DNA from: Larix kaempferi | Taxonomy: Eukaryota > Streptophyta > Pinopsida > Pinales > Pinaceae | NCBI GenBank assembly: GCA_027924585.1 | Contig: BSBM01000068.1 | Span: 7,422,501-7,486,500 of the forward strand | Length of the DNA stretch: 64,000 nt | Reading direction: 5' to 3' | Shown: positions 1-12,877 of the stretch, piece after piece | How the letters are laid out: the number at the start of each line of letters is the position of its first letter | How positions within the stretch are numbered: position 1 is the first letter of the stretch | Made by a program: the position numbers and the translations under genes | The notes under the pieces: generated by a model | What the model was told of the DNA's origin: nothing | Database searches by the model: none | What the model saw: only the letters and a program-made list of their open reading frames with translations

Positions 1-30
1 CATCATCATCTTCAGTTCCTTCATCATCAT

Positions 31-99
31 AAGGAGCTTCTCTAATTTTGGATATAAGGAGCTTCTCCAATTTTGTTGAATCATTACTAGTGTGAGATG
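31..99 (+). repeat. Array spacer, copy 1
   Basis: Non-triplet sequence between an ATC block on the left and a GAT block on the right. It contains GCTTCTCTAATTTTG followed by a second partial copy that runs on to TTGAATCATTACTAGTGTGA. The same spacer recurs at 1417 and 7669, always between ATC and GAT blocks and in the same orientation. Copy 1 has a short duplication of its first half. Confidence 0.85.
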
Positions 100-659
100 G
101 TGATGATGAAGATTTTTGATGATGATGATGATGAATACGCTGTTGCTGCTGCTGATGATGATGACGATGACGATGATGATGATGATGATGATGGCAATGA
201 TGATGATGATGATGATGAATATGATGGTGATGATGATGGTGGTGAATACGATGAATATGATGGTGATGATGATGATGATGATGAAGATGATGACGATGAT
301 GAAGATGATGATGATGATGATTACGATGAAGATGATGGTGATGACGATGATGATGATGACGACGAACAGGGTCATGATGATGATGAAGATCATGATGAGG
401 AAGAGGGTGATGATGATGATGATGATATGATGATGACGATGATGATGATAATTTGAAGATGATGGATGATGATGAAGAGGGTGATGATGATGAAGATGAA
501 TATGAGGGTGATGAAGATGATGATGATGATGACGATGATGATGATGATGATGATGATGAAGATGATGATGATGATGAAGATGATGATGATGATGAAGACG
601 ATGAAGATGATGGTGATGAAGATGACAATGATGATGATGAAGATGATGATGATGATGAC

Positions 660-692
<33 letters not shown>

Positions 693-755
693 GATGATGA
701 TGATGATGAAGACGATGGAGATGATGGCGATGATGAAGAAAACAATGATCATGAA

Positions 756-786
<31 letters not shown>

Positions 787-852
787 ATGTTGATGAGGAA
801 GAGGGAGATGACCATGATGATGAAGATGAGGACGATGATGATGATGATGACA

Positions 853-910
<58 letters not shown>

Positions 911-933
911 CAATGAATATGATGATGATGATA

Positions 934-964
<31 letters not shown>

Positions 965-1065
965 CGATGAAGACCATGAATATTATGGTGATGATGACGA
1001 CAACGATGATCATGGTATTCATCATCATCATCATTATCATCATCTTCATCATGATCATCATATTA

Positions 1066-1109
<44 letters not shown>

Positions 1110-1131
1110 AATCACCATCACCTTCATCGTA

Positions 1132-1179
<48 letters not shown>

Positions 1180-1416
1180 GTCATCATCATCGTCATCACC
1201 ATCTTCCTCCTCCTCCTCCTCCTCCTCATCAACAGCAGCATATTCATCATGATCTTCATCATCAACATCAGCATATTCATCATGATCTTCATCATCAACA
1301 TCAGCGTCATCATCATCATCGTCATCACCATAATCATCTTCATCACCATAATCTTCATCTTCATCTTCATAATCATCATCTTCATCATCATCATATTCAT
1401 CGTCTTCATCATCATC

Positions 1417-1458
1417 AGGCGCTTCTCTAATTTTGTTGAATCATTACTAGTGTGAGAT
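1417..1458 (+). repeat. Array spacer, copy 2
   Basis: Second copy of the conserved spacer, with GCTTCTCTAATTTTGTTGAA and then TCATTACTAGTGTGAGATGG. It sits at the ATC-to-GAT switch, about 1.36 kb after copy 1. As the loop of an inverted (ATC)n/(GAT)n arrangement it would be the unpaired part of a very large hairpin. Confidence 0.85.
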
Positions 1459-1485
1459 GGTGATGATGAAGAAGAAGAAGATGAT

Positions 1486-1516
<31 letters not shown>

Positions 1517-1771
1517 AGGGTGATGAAAATGACGACGACGACGATGATGATGATGATGATGATGAAGATGTATATGATGAAGATGATTGTGACGATGATG
1601 ATGATGATGATGATGATGATGAAGATGATGATGATGAATACAATGAAGATGATGGTGATGGCGATGATGATGAGGAAGAGGGTGTTGATGGTGATGAAGA
1701 TGATGATGAGGAAGAGGGTACTGATGATGTGATGATGATGATGATGATGAATATGATGATGGTGATGATGA

Positions 1772-1803
<32 letters not shown>

Positions 1804-2169
1804 GATGATGATGAAGAGGGTGATGCTGTTGAAGATGTGGAGATGATTGTGATGAAGATGATGAATATGATGAGGATGATGATGACGATAATGATGATGA
1901 TGATGATGACTATGATGATGAATATGATGATGACGATGATGATGATGAAGATGATGAAGACGATGGTGATGATGATGACAACGATGATGATGAAGATGAA
2001 GATGATGATGATGATGAAGATGATGAAGATGATGATGATGATGAAGATGTCGATGATGAAGAGTGAGATGACAATGATGATGAAGATGAGGACAATGACA
2101 ATGATGATGAAGATGAGGACGATGGTTATGATGAGGATGATGATGATGACAATGAAGATGATGATGAGG

Positions 2170-2202
<33 letters not shown>

Positions 2203-2417
2203 ATGATGATGATGATGATGATGATGATGAAGAATGTGATGATGATGACGATGATGATGATGATGATGACGATGACGAATATGATGAAGATGATGATGAT
2301 GAAGGCCATGAAGATGATGGTGGATACCATGAATATGATGGTGATTACCATGAATATGATGGTGAATACCATGAAGATGATCATATTCATCATCATCGTT
2401 TTTGTCATCATCACTAT

Positions 2418-5400
2418 TGTTAGTACTCAGATTTTCCTTGGGATGTATCAAGAAAACCCCGAGGTAACCACATAACCAACTTTAGACTGTATTTAGGCCT
2501 TATACAATCAGAGAGGGATCTTTGAATAGTCACAAAAATTGCTCACTCAAAATATTCAATAATAACACTCAGAAGGTCATATTTCTAATAGGAACAAGTT
2601 TGTTTTTATAAATTTTGGTAGGAAAGACTTGAAAAGAGACCATTGGGAAATGGATTCAATAAACGGATACTGGTTTAAGCTGCAAGAGATTGAGCTTTGA
2701 AAAGAACAATGACAGAGGTAGGGTAGACATCATTTTCTCAGACATTTAGGCATTGCAGTATGGTAATAGATTAAGGAATACAGTCCATTAAAACAAAGCA
2801 TCTGACAAGGATGAATTTTGTAATAACTTTAGAAGAAAAAATAAAACTTTTTGAATCCGATGAGCTAGAGCATCGAAGGATGAATTCTAATTCACATACT
2901 CTCACTCAAACATGAAAGAATAATACAGAATGGAGTGGAAACAATAAATACAATCACACATAAGAAAGTTACATACTTAAAAAACAACGGCACAAGAATC
3001 TCTGTCTTGAAAAATTTAAAACTTTTCCTCTCTGCAACTTTTATTGATATCAAAAATTGAAACAGTACCCAACAATTACAATAAAAAAATCTTCTCTCCT
3101 CGTGAGATTCAAACCCTTTTTCTATATATTACATTTGAATATATAGAAAAGATACCCTCAACCTTCAAAGGCTCTAGTCATCCTAACCTAACTTCTAAAA
3201 ATAAAAAGTTGTTACAAATGTAATGACACCTGTAACAGAAGGCTTAATAACTTTAAGGCCTAATTACAACAGAAATAACATGTGCAAAAACTTCTCCTAA
3301 ATTTCAAAGTATTGTTTCAATAGAGTCCTTTTCCATTCGAAAGCTGGACAACACATTGATAGGTAGAGGATTAAGATTCACTTTGCTGGTCTTCTGCCTA
3401 GAAAGAAAAGACACTCTGCGAGCTGTATAACTGTTACCTGGAATGCTTGAACACTATCTCTAACTAATCCTGAAATCATTAATTTCTGCCTTCAAATATG
3501 GGATGCCCTCTTTAATTGACCATTGAATACTCGAAAATGCTCTACCACCAATTGCTGACTTAATTCCAAAAGATTAAAACAAGTTTAGATGCCCTTCGAA
3601 TCAACATGCATATCTCTCTGATGGCGATATCCATCTTGAGCCTGATAGAACTATTGTTTTAGAATTTAGAATTTGCTTATATGATAAGAATCTTCTTCAC
3701 ACCTTATGTCCCAAAAGTTATCAAAAGTCCCCCTTGGAAATGGGGGTTAGTCACCAATCTGACAAGATTCTATGAATGTGTGACACTTGAACATGAAATC
3801 TTCTTCTGCTACTTTATTCTCATAGAATTTGCCATTTTTTAAAATACTAACAAGAATTAAGGTATAAGTAACCATTTCAATTTTCATTGAAACCCAACTG
3901 CAATATCTGTAAAAACGCCATAGAACGCAATCCAAATCTTGTCCAAGTCTAGAGAAGCCATCCAATTCATTTCCATTCGCACTGTGGATCCGGTTACCTT
4001 GTTCAGGCAGAGAATTGTATTCAAGAGGATATCTATAACCCCTACTAATATTTGTAAGCAAAAAATGTGCTCCAACTCGCCTGAGAATGTTTCAAGGTTC
4101 CATGAGCCTATCATCTAGGTGAGCATCAATAAAGTCAGCTCCACTGGTAACAACCACCTGCAAGGGCTTCTTTTTTCAAACCCAGTAAAACGTTAACCCA
4201 AAATTCACATTTAAACTCGATTGATACTTGGAAAGTCAAATCTTGGCGGTCATCGACACTTTTGATGCTTAACTCAGCTTAGCACTTGGTTGAACATTAC
4301 ACTTGGCATGATCTCTGGCGCCTTTATTGTTGTTGACTGCAAACATGAATATATTCAATATTTTTATGAAAAAGAGGGTTCAAATACCCACCTCTAGGAC
4401 TCAAACCCTAGTAGCTGTGTAAAAACAAAGAGAGGAGTTTGTAAATTGGCATGTTCCCGACAAAACCCATGTTCCTGTTTTTGGATATTCATCTCCATCT
4501 GGTAAGAATATGCATTTGAAATGGATGACTAAAACAGGAAAAATTATGGAAAATGAGCTGTAAAGATGAATTTGAATTTCCCAAACGATGACACTTGTAG
4601 GGAAACTGATAGAGGTTTTTGTATATGACCCCATGCTGAATGAAAAAAATTTCAGTTTTTGAAAATTCATTTCCATTTGGTCGGAAACCATGTTTGAAGT
4701 TGATTGGTAGAACTGGCCAGTTTCTACTGTTTTTGATCTTTGACCTCCTCCTTTGATCTGCTACCTTTGGAATTGTTGTTCGGCGATATGATACCCCTGA
4801 TCATTATCCATCGAAAATGCAATTTCTATTTGAATGTATGCTTGTATTCTTCTTAATAATGTTTTTGATCTTGTTCGTCAGCTCTACCAGAAATGGTCCA
4901 AAATCAATAACAATCTGAATTTGATCCTTGCTCGCTATTTAGGAAAAAAAAGGTCTTTTCCATTTGTATTTACTGCCTTGTAGAGGCTTTTCCTGGCCTG
5001 TATCTTCAATTCCATCTGGTAAGGGTGTCATTCCTCTTGGATGTAAACTGTAACTCCAAATTCTCTGAAAAATAACCAAATGCCATACTAATGGTGTTTA
5101 AATTTGGCATTTATCCACATATTCTCACCACTTGAGCGATCTCTATTGGCATCGTCAGCTTGGATTTCACCTCTGTTATGAAACTGTTGATTTTGAAACC
5201 GAACAATTGGAATGTGAACACAATATTCAATCCAGAAAGAAGCAGATGAAACCAAGGATCAATAAAAACTAGAGTGTTCAGCAATATTTACCCAACGCAG
5301 TAAGAGAAGATTCTTATATTCATAATGTTGACAGGAAATTGAAACCCTGGAACTTTGAATGAAAAATACCCTGAACTGTGATGAGCTGGCTTAAAAGAAT

Positions 5401-7092
5401 TTTTTAAATGCTTGCATGGCATCTGCGCTTGAGACTTTGGAATATTTGTGGACATTTATAACTAACACTTGGATTCTTATGCTTTGAGTGATTGCATTTC
5501 CTCCGGCGTTTGTAGAATTAGTTTGACTATTTGTCAATACCCAATGCAAGCTTCTGTGCCAAGGCTTCCTATCGAAAACCAAAGCAGTTTCTGCTACCAT
5601 AAACAATGGTTTCTTTTACCGCTTTTAAATTAGCGAAATAACATCATATTGACATGTGGCAGGTGATTTCAGATTCCGCTCTGCTCCTTTAATGTTAACC
5701 TCACATCACTTTTTCCAGCGGAATGATTTTGAATCATTGATCTCCTCATAGCTTTAACCTGAACCGTTGATCACTAATTCTCTCACACCTTTTTTAAACT
5801 TTTGCGGTAAATATCCCACACAGGTAAGCGTTTGAGCTGGCCACAGATTTCCTCAAGGAAAGAGAAAAAATGAGTTTGCATAGCTGTGGAAATTCTCTCA
5901 TCTAAGATGTCCAGTACATCTTGCAATGCATCTTCATAAACACTAGCACACCAGTAGTGTTAGACCCCAGAATTTCATGCACATTCACCTCCATTTATAG
6001 AACATCTCTGGCTAATAAAAGGATTTATGACTTTAGCACAGTAGCCTTATCATCTGTAGAAATTATCAAGAAGTATTAAAGATGATAGAAAACACCATGC
6101 TACTATCATGCTGTCCATAGGTTTTCCAGATTGCAAATATGCATTTGTATCAAAAAATTGTAAGCAAAGTGCAAGGCATATTTCCTTTACACTCTTGCTT
6201 GATTTTCAAAGATCCCATCTACACCAAACTTCCTTTCCTGATAAGAGACATCTAGTGAGATGACTTTCAGGCTGTTACGAGTAAAAGCATCATCATGGTA
6301 TTCCTTTAAAACTCCTTGGTGAACATCAAAAGAATCTTGTTCATCACGGTTGTCCCTTACATTCTTTGAACATATATTGTAAAAACTAATAGTGTCCTTC
6401 ATCATGTCATTGTAGAGCGCATCAGAAGTTTCCTTGCTATTAGGCTTTGATATCTGTGTAAACATTATCTCAAGACTTTAATGTTGTTGACAACTGCAAA
6501 TTTCATGGCAAGTGTCCATTGAAACACTTGGTTCATCCTTCGACAGCTGCAAAAACCCGCACTGCGCCTTTATATTTTTGTTTTTGCAATGAGGATATTA
6601 TCCCAAATTTTTTTAGTGGAAAATATGTATGGTGTTTATATGCACCATTTCACACAACACTCATCGATGTGTAGTGCATATTATTATGCTCCCCTCCCTT
6701 GGGCTTGGCACTTGCTGTGTCAGCATTTGTTATGACTTTCTGTTGTGTTGAGCACAAATGGACTTAGGTGCTTACCCGTGGATGCATGTGGCTCGGGAAG
6801 ACCTGAAGTTAAATTTTTTTATAAAATAAACTTAAGCCCTTTAATAAAATAAAAAACACAAAATTGGCTTAAAAAAACAAAAATTGATTTTGAAAACTAT
6901 TTTTAGACCCAATTATAAAAAAATCTCTATCTTTTACCCAAAGAACATTTGAACCCTTTTGCTTGCCAAACCTGGAAAAACTCCTATGAATTATGAAATG
7001 AGGCAAGCCTCGTGGCTACCAAACCACCAATGAAATCTTGAAATTTATATGACAATAACACCAACCACCGCAAGAATAAAATAGTGCTAACA
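2418..7092. mobile_element. TG...CA-bounded insertion of unknown type, possibly a solo LTR
   Basis: The trinucleotide array stops abruptly at 2417 and resumes at 7093. The interrupting sequence begins TGTTAGTACT and ends AGTGCTAACA, a 10 bp near-perfect inverted terminus of LTR style. The flanking bases are ACTAT on the left and ACCAT on the right, a possible 5 bp target duplication with one change. I found no internal LTR pair, no primer site and no recognisable protein; the longest frames are about 100 codons. A loose motif of the type TTCCATYTGGT recurs around 4490, 4670 and 5010. It could be a long solo LTR or a non-autonomous element. The boundaries are well supported; the class is not. 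Confidence 0.6.
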
Positions 7093-7767
7093 ACCATCAT
7101 ATTCATGGTCTTAATCATCATCATCATCATCATCATCATCTTCGTCATCATCATCATCTTCATCATCATCATCACCCTCTTCATCATCATCCATCGTCAT
7201 CATCATCTTCATCATCATCTTCATAATCATCATCATCATCATCACCCTCTTCCTCATCATCATCTTCATCATCATCATCGTCATCACCATCATCTTCATC
7301 GTATTCATCATCATCATCTTCATCGTATTCATCATCATCATCATCATCTTCATCATCATCATCATCATCGTCATCATCATCATCATAATCATCTTCTTTA
7401 TCATCATCATCTTCATCATCATCGTCATCGTCATCGTCATCATCATCACTCTCTTCATCATCATCATCATCATCATTGTCACCACCACCATCATCATCAT
7501 AATCATCATCTTCATCATCATCATCATCGTCATCGTCATCACCATCTTCATCATCTTCATCATCATCATCATCATCATCTTCATCACCATCATCTTCATC
7601 TTCATGATCATCACCCTCTTCCTCCTTATCATCTTCATCATCATCATCTTCATTATCTTCATCATCATAAGGGGCTTCTCTAATTTTGTTGAATCATTAC
7701 TAGTGTGAGATGATGATGTTGATGATGATCATCATCATGATGAAGGTGTTGATGATGATGGTGGTGG

Positions 7768-7798
<31 letters not shown>

Positions 7799-8323
7799 GA
7801 TGTTGATGATGATGATCATGGTGATGATGATGATGATGATGATGATGCTGATGATGATGATGACGATGACAAAGATGATGATGATGATGATGATGATGAT
7901 GAAGATGAAGATGATGATGAAGACGATGAAGATGACGGTGATGATGATGATGATGTCGATGATGATGAAGATGATGATGATGATGAAGACGATGAAGATG
8001 ATGGTGATGACGATGACAACGATGATGATGAAGATGATGAGAATGATGACGATGATGATGAGGATGATGAGGAGGAGGAGGAGGAAGAGGGAGATGACGA
8101 TGATGATGACGATGATGATCATGATGATGATGATGAAGATGATGATGAGGATGATGAAGATGAATATGATGGTGATGAAGATGATGAAGATGATGATGAC
8201 GATGATGAAGATGATGACGATGATGATGATGGTGGTGATGATAATGATTATGATGGCGACGACGACGATGATGATGAAGATGATGATGATGATGAAGATG
8301 ATGATGATGGTGATAATGATGAT
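7093..8323. repeat. GAT/ATC trinucleotide array, middle part
   Basis: Continuation of the array after the 2418-7092 insertion. ATC-type triplets run from 7093 to 7668, the spacer lies at 7669-7711, and GAT-type triplets run to 8323. The first bases after the insertion (ACCATCATATTCATGG) are the inverted counterpart of the CCATGAATATGATGG motif just left of 2390, as expected for an inverted-repeat junction. The array is cut again at 8323 by a gypsy element. Confidence 0.92.
7669..7711 (+). repeat. Array spacer, copy 3
   Basis: Third copy of the conserved spacer (GGGGCTTCTCTAATTTTG, then TTGAATCATTACTAGTGTGA) between the ATC block and the GAT block. With the two nested insertions removed, its distance from copy 2 is about 1.58 kb, comparable with the 1.36 kb between copies 1 and 2. 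The array is therefore a higher-order tandem repeat. Confidence 0.85.
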
Positions 8324-8599
8324 TGTTAACACCTATTATGGTTTCCACTAGGGAAGGTAAAGGAAATCCCCCACCAAAGCCCCAAGGTCACCAATCGACC
8401 TGTTGCACCAAATAAGAGTCAGGAAAGCCAAAAATAGCTAAGTGTCAAGCAAATCCAAGCTATATGACTGAGCCACAATGAGAAAATGAGAGAAACTAGT
8501 AGTAAGGGCTTCTTCCGCAACCAAAGAAGATTCGATGGACAGGATTGAGTAGCGGGATCAGATCAGTGGATGAGAATGCATTCCACAAATAGGTACAAG

Positions 8600-9150
8600 A
8601 GGCTTTTCGCTTTTCCGCATGCCCACTGGTCCGGTGTCCCGCATTCCACATTGCGGTTTGCGAAAAACAATTTTCCGAGGATGTAAAAAGAGGGTTTTCG
8701 ATTGCAGATTGTGGAAGGATGATTTTCTAAGGGGCGAAAAAGTAAGTTTATGAGTTCCACTAGGGATTGCGAAAGGATGATTTTCCAAGGGGCTAAAAAG
8801 TGAGTTTCCGAGTTCCGCATCCCGCATTGTGGATTGCGGATTGCGGAAAGGTCATTTTCTAGGAACGCAAAAAGTAATTTACCAAGTTCCGCATCTCGCA
8901 TTGCAGATTGCGAATTGCGGAAAGGTCATTTTATAGGAACGCAAAAAGTAAGTTTCCGAGTTCTGCATTCCGCATTGCAGATTGTGGAAAGCAATTTTCC
9001 AACAGGCATAAAATCGAGTTTCCGAATCCTGCATTCTACATTGCGTATTGCAGATTGTGGAAAGGTCATTTATCAGAAGGCACAAAATGGAGATTTTGAA
9101 TTCTGCAATCCACATTGAGGATTGCAGATTGCAGAAAGGTAATTGTGGAT
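8600..9150 (+). repeat. Tandem repeats inside the 5' LTR
   Basis: Seven to eight imperfect units of about 55-75 bp, each with TTCCGAGTTCCGCAT, a GCATTGCGGATTGCGG core, then a GGAAAGGTCATTTTC type tail and an AAAAAGTAAG run. The core is itself a short direct repeat (ATTGCGG). The same array is present at about 20790-21310 in the other LTR, so it predates this insertion. Confidence 0.85.
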
Positions 9151-9459
9151 CGAAAGAATTTTTGCAGAGCAAATCACGGTCGCAGGGAATGAAGATTTTC
9201 ACCGAAAAATGGCACGTTTGAGAACGACGAAGGGGCCTGTTTCAGTTACCTGTCCTAATCAACCTAAAGCGACCTGATCCGAAGGATGAGAAGGTGGATT
9301 CTATGGCCCAATGGCGCACTGGAATTGCAAATGATTCCCTACCTCCATGCATAATAGAATCAGAGGTTATTGATTCAGGCGATCCAGCTCGAATGACCTC
9401 ATCATTACCAGTCCAAGTCTGTTTTGAATTAGGTCGACGATTTTGATGTTTTGTAAGCC

Positions 9460-9467
9460 TATAAAGG
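9460..9467 (+). promoter_or_regulatory. TATA-like box in 5' LTR
   Basis: TATAAAGG lies about 1.14 kb into the LTR, downstream of the tandem repeats. The equivalent TATAAAGG at 21625-21632 is conserved in the 3' LTR. The position suits a U3/R boundary; transcription is inferred, not shown. Confidence 0.5.
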
Positions 9468-10189
9468 TAGGTTCTGAAGAGGACCAAAAGGTTGGATGTT
9501 TTAGATTCAGAGAGATTACTGATCCACGCTTGTATTGAACTAGGCCTCTTAATTCAATGAGAAGACCCGATTATGAATCTTGATATTCCTATGATGCGTG
9601 TTCAAATGTCTGTTATTTCTCGTGTATGTGTTCTTGCTTTGTATTTCCATTAATTGTTTGCTTCTGCAATACCTATATCAAGACTACATGGTATGGAATT
9701 CATGTCCCCATGCTTCAAAAGCATATGAATAGGTATTCCACCCTTTTCCTCTTGAATTTGTAGGTTGGAATTCATTCGCAAATGCTCTAACCTTGTAATG
9801 GAACTTGTCCTCTTTTTCTTCCTCCACCCATTGACTATTTTGACTTGAAAGAATACCATCTACCTTGCCTCTTTCCTCTGCAATTGTGGTCTGAATCTGT
9901 CATTGGTGATAGTAAACCCACCGAAGTTGACTCCATGCCCAACTGTCCTCTTGTTCTTAACCCCAACCAACTGAAAAAACCCCCTTAATTCATTATCTGA
10001 AGGTCTAACCACCACTTTTACCAATAACCCATCCCATTCAAGCTATATACTGTTGCTAGAAGCACTAAAGAGAGATCCCTCTCTGTGGTTGGAAAGGTTA
10101 GTTTCCGTCCACTTATAAATATTGGTTTGCAACAGTTGCCTCATGGTCTTTCCTGCCACAACCCAAGAAAATCTTGAGTGATAACATTC

Positions 10190-10207
10190 TGGAGACTCCA
10201 CTGGGGA
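10190..10207 (+). other. Primer binding site, tRNA-Arg type
   Basis: TGGAGACTCCACTGGGGA begins 3 bp after the 5' LTR. It pairs with the 3' end of plant tRNA-Arg(ACG) with one mismatch (A in place of C at the fourth base). A tRNA-Arg primer is typical of Tat/Ogre-type gypsy elements. Confidence 0.8.
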
Positions 10208-10521
10208 GAATGTCTGGTTTTCATAGTATCAAATCGGACCTCGAAGGGCAAACAAAGAGTTTGAAGCTCCGAGGTTGTATCATTTTCCCTGGCGACTCCA
10301 ATTCTCAATCAGGCGATTCCAATGGAGATCAATATTACTTAAAAATTTGTATCAGATCAGAGCTGATTGCTGAGGCTGAATAGTAGTCAGACACCAAGAG
10401 GATCGTGTATTATTCTCGTGTCGAGTCCATCTTTTGAATCGGTGAACTCCTAGGAGGAAGTCTAGATCCCAGGAGGATACCTACAAGAAGTCATCCATAT
10501 CCCGAGCTACCAAAGGTTACT

Positions 10522-12000
10522 TTGGACCTGGAGAAGGTCATCGAGAAAGAAAAGAAAGGCCAAACAGGTATTTCTCCATTAACTAGGTCCTTTTATTTAC
10601 CTAAAAAAGAGGCACATACTATAGAAAACGTACCTTCAAGTTTAAGGTCTGAGCCTTCCCCATTCAGATCTAGGTCTGAGACTAATCTAAGAGAAACCTT
10701 GTTTGACCATAGAAGATTCCAGACCCATTTCCTGAGTGCTTTGTGGGAAAATTTACAAGCCCAGGAAGAAACTAGTGGCCTGTTTCCCTTCGCTAAAGCT
10801 ATTGGCCAAAGTACCCAAGTCTTAGATACTCCTCCGGCTGTCCCCAACGTTACTATTGTAATACCCATTGTTACTCCTGCTTCATCTAAAACTCCCTACA
10901 CTCCTAAGAAAAACCTAAGAGACATGGATTCCAGATATGCCCCTTTAGCCCTCCCAGCCAATATTGATGACCTACCTGTGGGTTATGACCAATGCCTCAT
11001 GAGATTCGACAGTGAGGGAAAAGTTTCTGTGCAGCAACATAGAGCAGTTCATTGATTTCACGGACCTAGAAGAGGTGGATGAGGATGATGTTAAGATGAG
11101 GTTGTTTTACCAAATCCTTGCAGGGGAAGTGAAGAAATGGTTTAAGGCCCTTCCAAATGGAGGAATTTCTACCTATGAAATATTTGAAGAAGCTTTCCTA
11201 GCCATATGGCAGGATAAACAAAATCCTCTCCAGATTCTCACTCAATATGAAAATACAAAGAAAACAAATGTTGATACTATGCAAGAATTCTCATCCAGGT
11301 TCATGAGAGTGTACAAGTCTATCCCTGTGGACATAAAACCTCCTATCAGGGCAGCCAACCTTCATTTTTCCAACTATTTTGATAGTGAATTTGCTTTCAT
11401 GTTGATAGAAAGGAGATCTACCACTCTCCCTGATATGCTGAAAGATGCATTAGAATTGGAAGCAAACTTGATGGCCTCGGGTAAAATGAAGCACATAATT
11501 GAAGCTAATAAAAAGAGATGTAATGAAGCAGTGCAACCTTCCACATCCCAATCCATGGATGCCAAATTTGACTAGATGATGAGAAATATGGAAAAGATGG
11601 TGGATAGGATCTGCCTTGATAGTAGGCCTCCTTCTAGAGAAAACCCAGAGCCTCAAGCTCAAAATAACAATATTAGAAGGCCCCTTGCCCCAGAAGGAAG
11701 ACCTAGAGAGCCAAGAGACCCTAGAAATCATGAGAATCAACCAATCAGACCACCTTTTGCTGAGAACTAGATAGATGAAGAAGAGGAAGATAGACATGCT
11801 AAATACCAAATCCATCTCTTTGATCAGATCCAACCATAGTTCTATTTGACTAAAGATGAACATGACCGATCTTCCCTGAAACCAGATGATGTCCTAGGAG
11901 AATCAGAATTTGACCAATACCAAAAAGGACTCCACAACACAATCTATGAGTTTGAGAGGCAACATAATTTGAGAAGTAGAAAAATAACAGTAGATTGAGG
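10522..12000 (+). pseudogene. gag: gag of the Tat-like gypsy element
   Basis: The gag region is in at least three pieces. 10522-11055 gives a Pro/Ser-rich leader ending in a GYDQCLMRF stretch. A frameshift near 11040 moves the reading to 11012-11575, which holds the retrotransposon gag core (EEVDEDDVKMRLFYQ, GEVKKWFKALP and a following coiled region to the LIERRSTTLPDMLKDAL motif). After a TAG at 11573 the same frame continues as a Pro/Arg-rich tail (11576-11770) with further stops to about 12000. Gag would form the virus-like particle that packages element RNA. No CCHC zinc knuckle is visible, which is common in this lineage. Confidence 0.8.
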
Positions 12001-12039
12001 AAACGCTGCTGTTGATCCATCTTCTTCTCAACCAAAAAG

Positions 12040-12865
12040 AAAATAAATCTCTAGGAAAAAGGACCCAAAAATTACAATCTTTGACGAGACTCTTGGGAAG
12101 GGGGAAAAACCTCCTAAAAAGAGTCCAGAATGGGTATGTGAAGGTAATACAAAGACAATAGAGAGGATCCATGCTACTCTCAGTTTGGAAAATGAAATAT
12201 CTAAGATTAAGATCTCCATCCCCTTAAATGAGTTAGTCAAAAACTCGGAATACAAAGACCAGATTCTGTAAGTAGTAAATGGTGGAGAACGAAATCAACC
12301 TGATACTCTTAATCTACATGATGACAAACCCACTCTCTTGTTTGGTCCCGATGTTGAAAATGCCTCAGAAATTGATGTCCCTCCTTTCTATACCAGTCTC
12401 AACATACATGACCATATCCTGCACAATGCTATGTTTGATTCAAGAGCCTCTCATAACCTCATGCCAAGTTCAGTTGTGGAGAATCTAGGGTTATAAATCA
12501 CAAGACCTTATAAAGACCTATTCTCCTTTGATTCTAAAAGAGTTCCATGTGTAGGGATGATTAAAGACATGGTAGTCTCACTAACACAGATACCTCAGCA
12601 TAATATGATCATGGATGTGGTGGTGGATGATATTCCACCTAAGTCTGGGATATTGTTGTCTAGGTCGTGGAAAACAAAGTTAAAGGGAACCATGCAAGTG
12701 GAAATGTCTTATGCCACCATCCCCATATTTGGGGAAATCAAAAGGCTATACAAGGAACATAGGCTGACATACATAGTAAGCAAGAAGTACATGCTTGATA
12801 ACCACCCCATATTTTCCATAGACACACATGTAGGTTCCTCAATTCTCTGCTATGATCCAGGTTGA
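12040..12865 (+). pseudogene. Aspartic protease region of the Tat-like element
   Basis: Retropepsin-like domain. The active-site triplet region is at about 12437, where the expected D-S-G reads D-S-R (FDSRASHNLMP): the catalytic Asp stays but the glycine has become Arg. The frame from 12557 to 12865 carries the conserved C-terminal part (MIKDMVVSL, MDVVVDDIPPKSGILLSRSW, MSYATIPIFGE). The upstream part reads in the same frame but has a stop at 12493. In active elements this enzyme cuts the Gag-Pol polyprotein. This copy is dead because of the stops and the active-site change. Confidence 0.8.
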
Positions 12866-12877
12866 GAAGACTAAAGT

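Larger units (their letters stand above)
1..2417. repeat. GAT/ATC trinucleotide array, left part
   Basis: The stretch is almost entirely GAT-type or ATC-type triplets with scattered variants. Direction switches in blocks: GAT from about 97 to 1010, ATC from about 1015 to 1416, GAT from about 1459 to 2390, then ATC again until it is cut at 2417. Blocks are separated either by a conserved spacer (31-99, 1417-1458) or by a direct junction around GATGATCAT. More complex markers recur in both orientations, such as a GAGGAAGAGGG run and a CCATGAATATGATGG run, so the ATC blocks are inverted copies of GAT blocks and not independent simple repeats. The array continues at 7093 and at 22348. Long open frames here are low-complexity artefacts. 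Confidence 0.95.
8324..10186 (+). repeat. 5' LTR of the Tat-like gypsy element
   Basis: 1863 bp, starting TGTTAACACC and ending GAGTGATAACA. It matches 20485-22347 along its whole length with many substitutions; by eye about nine in ten bases agree over the first ~90 bp, so the insertion is not recent. It holds a tandem-repeat region (about 8600-9150) and a TATA-like box (9460-9467). The last ~600 bp are AT-rich and without ORFs. Minus-strand frames inside it only read the tandem repeats. Confidence 0.92.

Noticed and set aside
97-2475. Long open frames of Asp, Met, Ile, His or Ser runs on both strands
   Set aside because: They are the unavoidable translations of GAT/ATC triplets, and every frame without TGA stays open. 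Composition is pure repeat and no frame has a non-repeat domain.
7084-8351. Similar long frames in the middle array
   Set aside because: Same artefact of triplet repeats.
8558-9202. Overlapping ~100-codon frames on both strands of the LTR
   Set aside because: They read the LTR tandem repeats; equivalent frames recur at 20658-21264.
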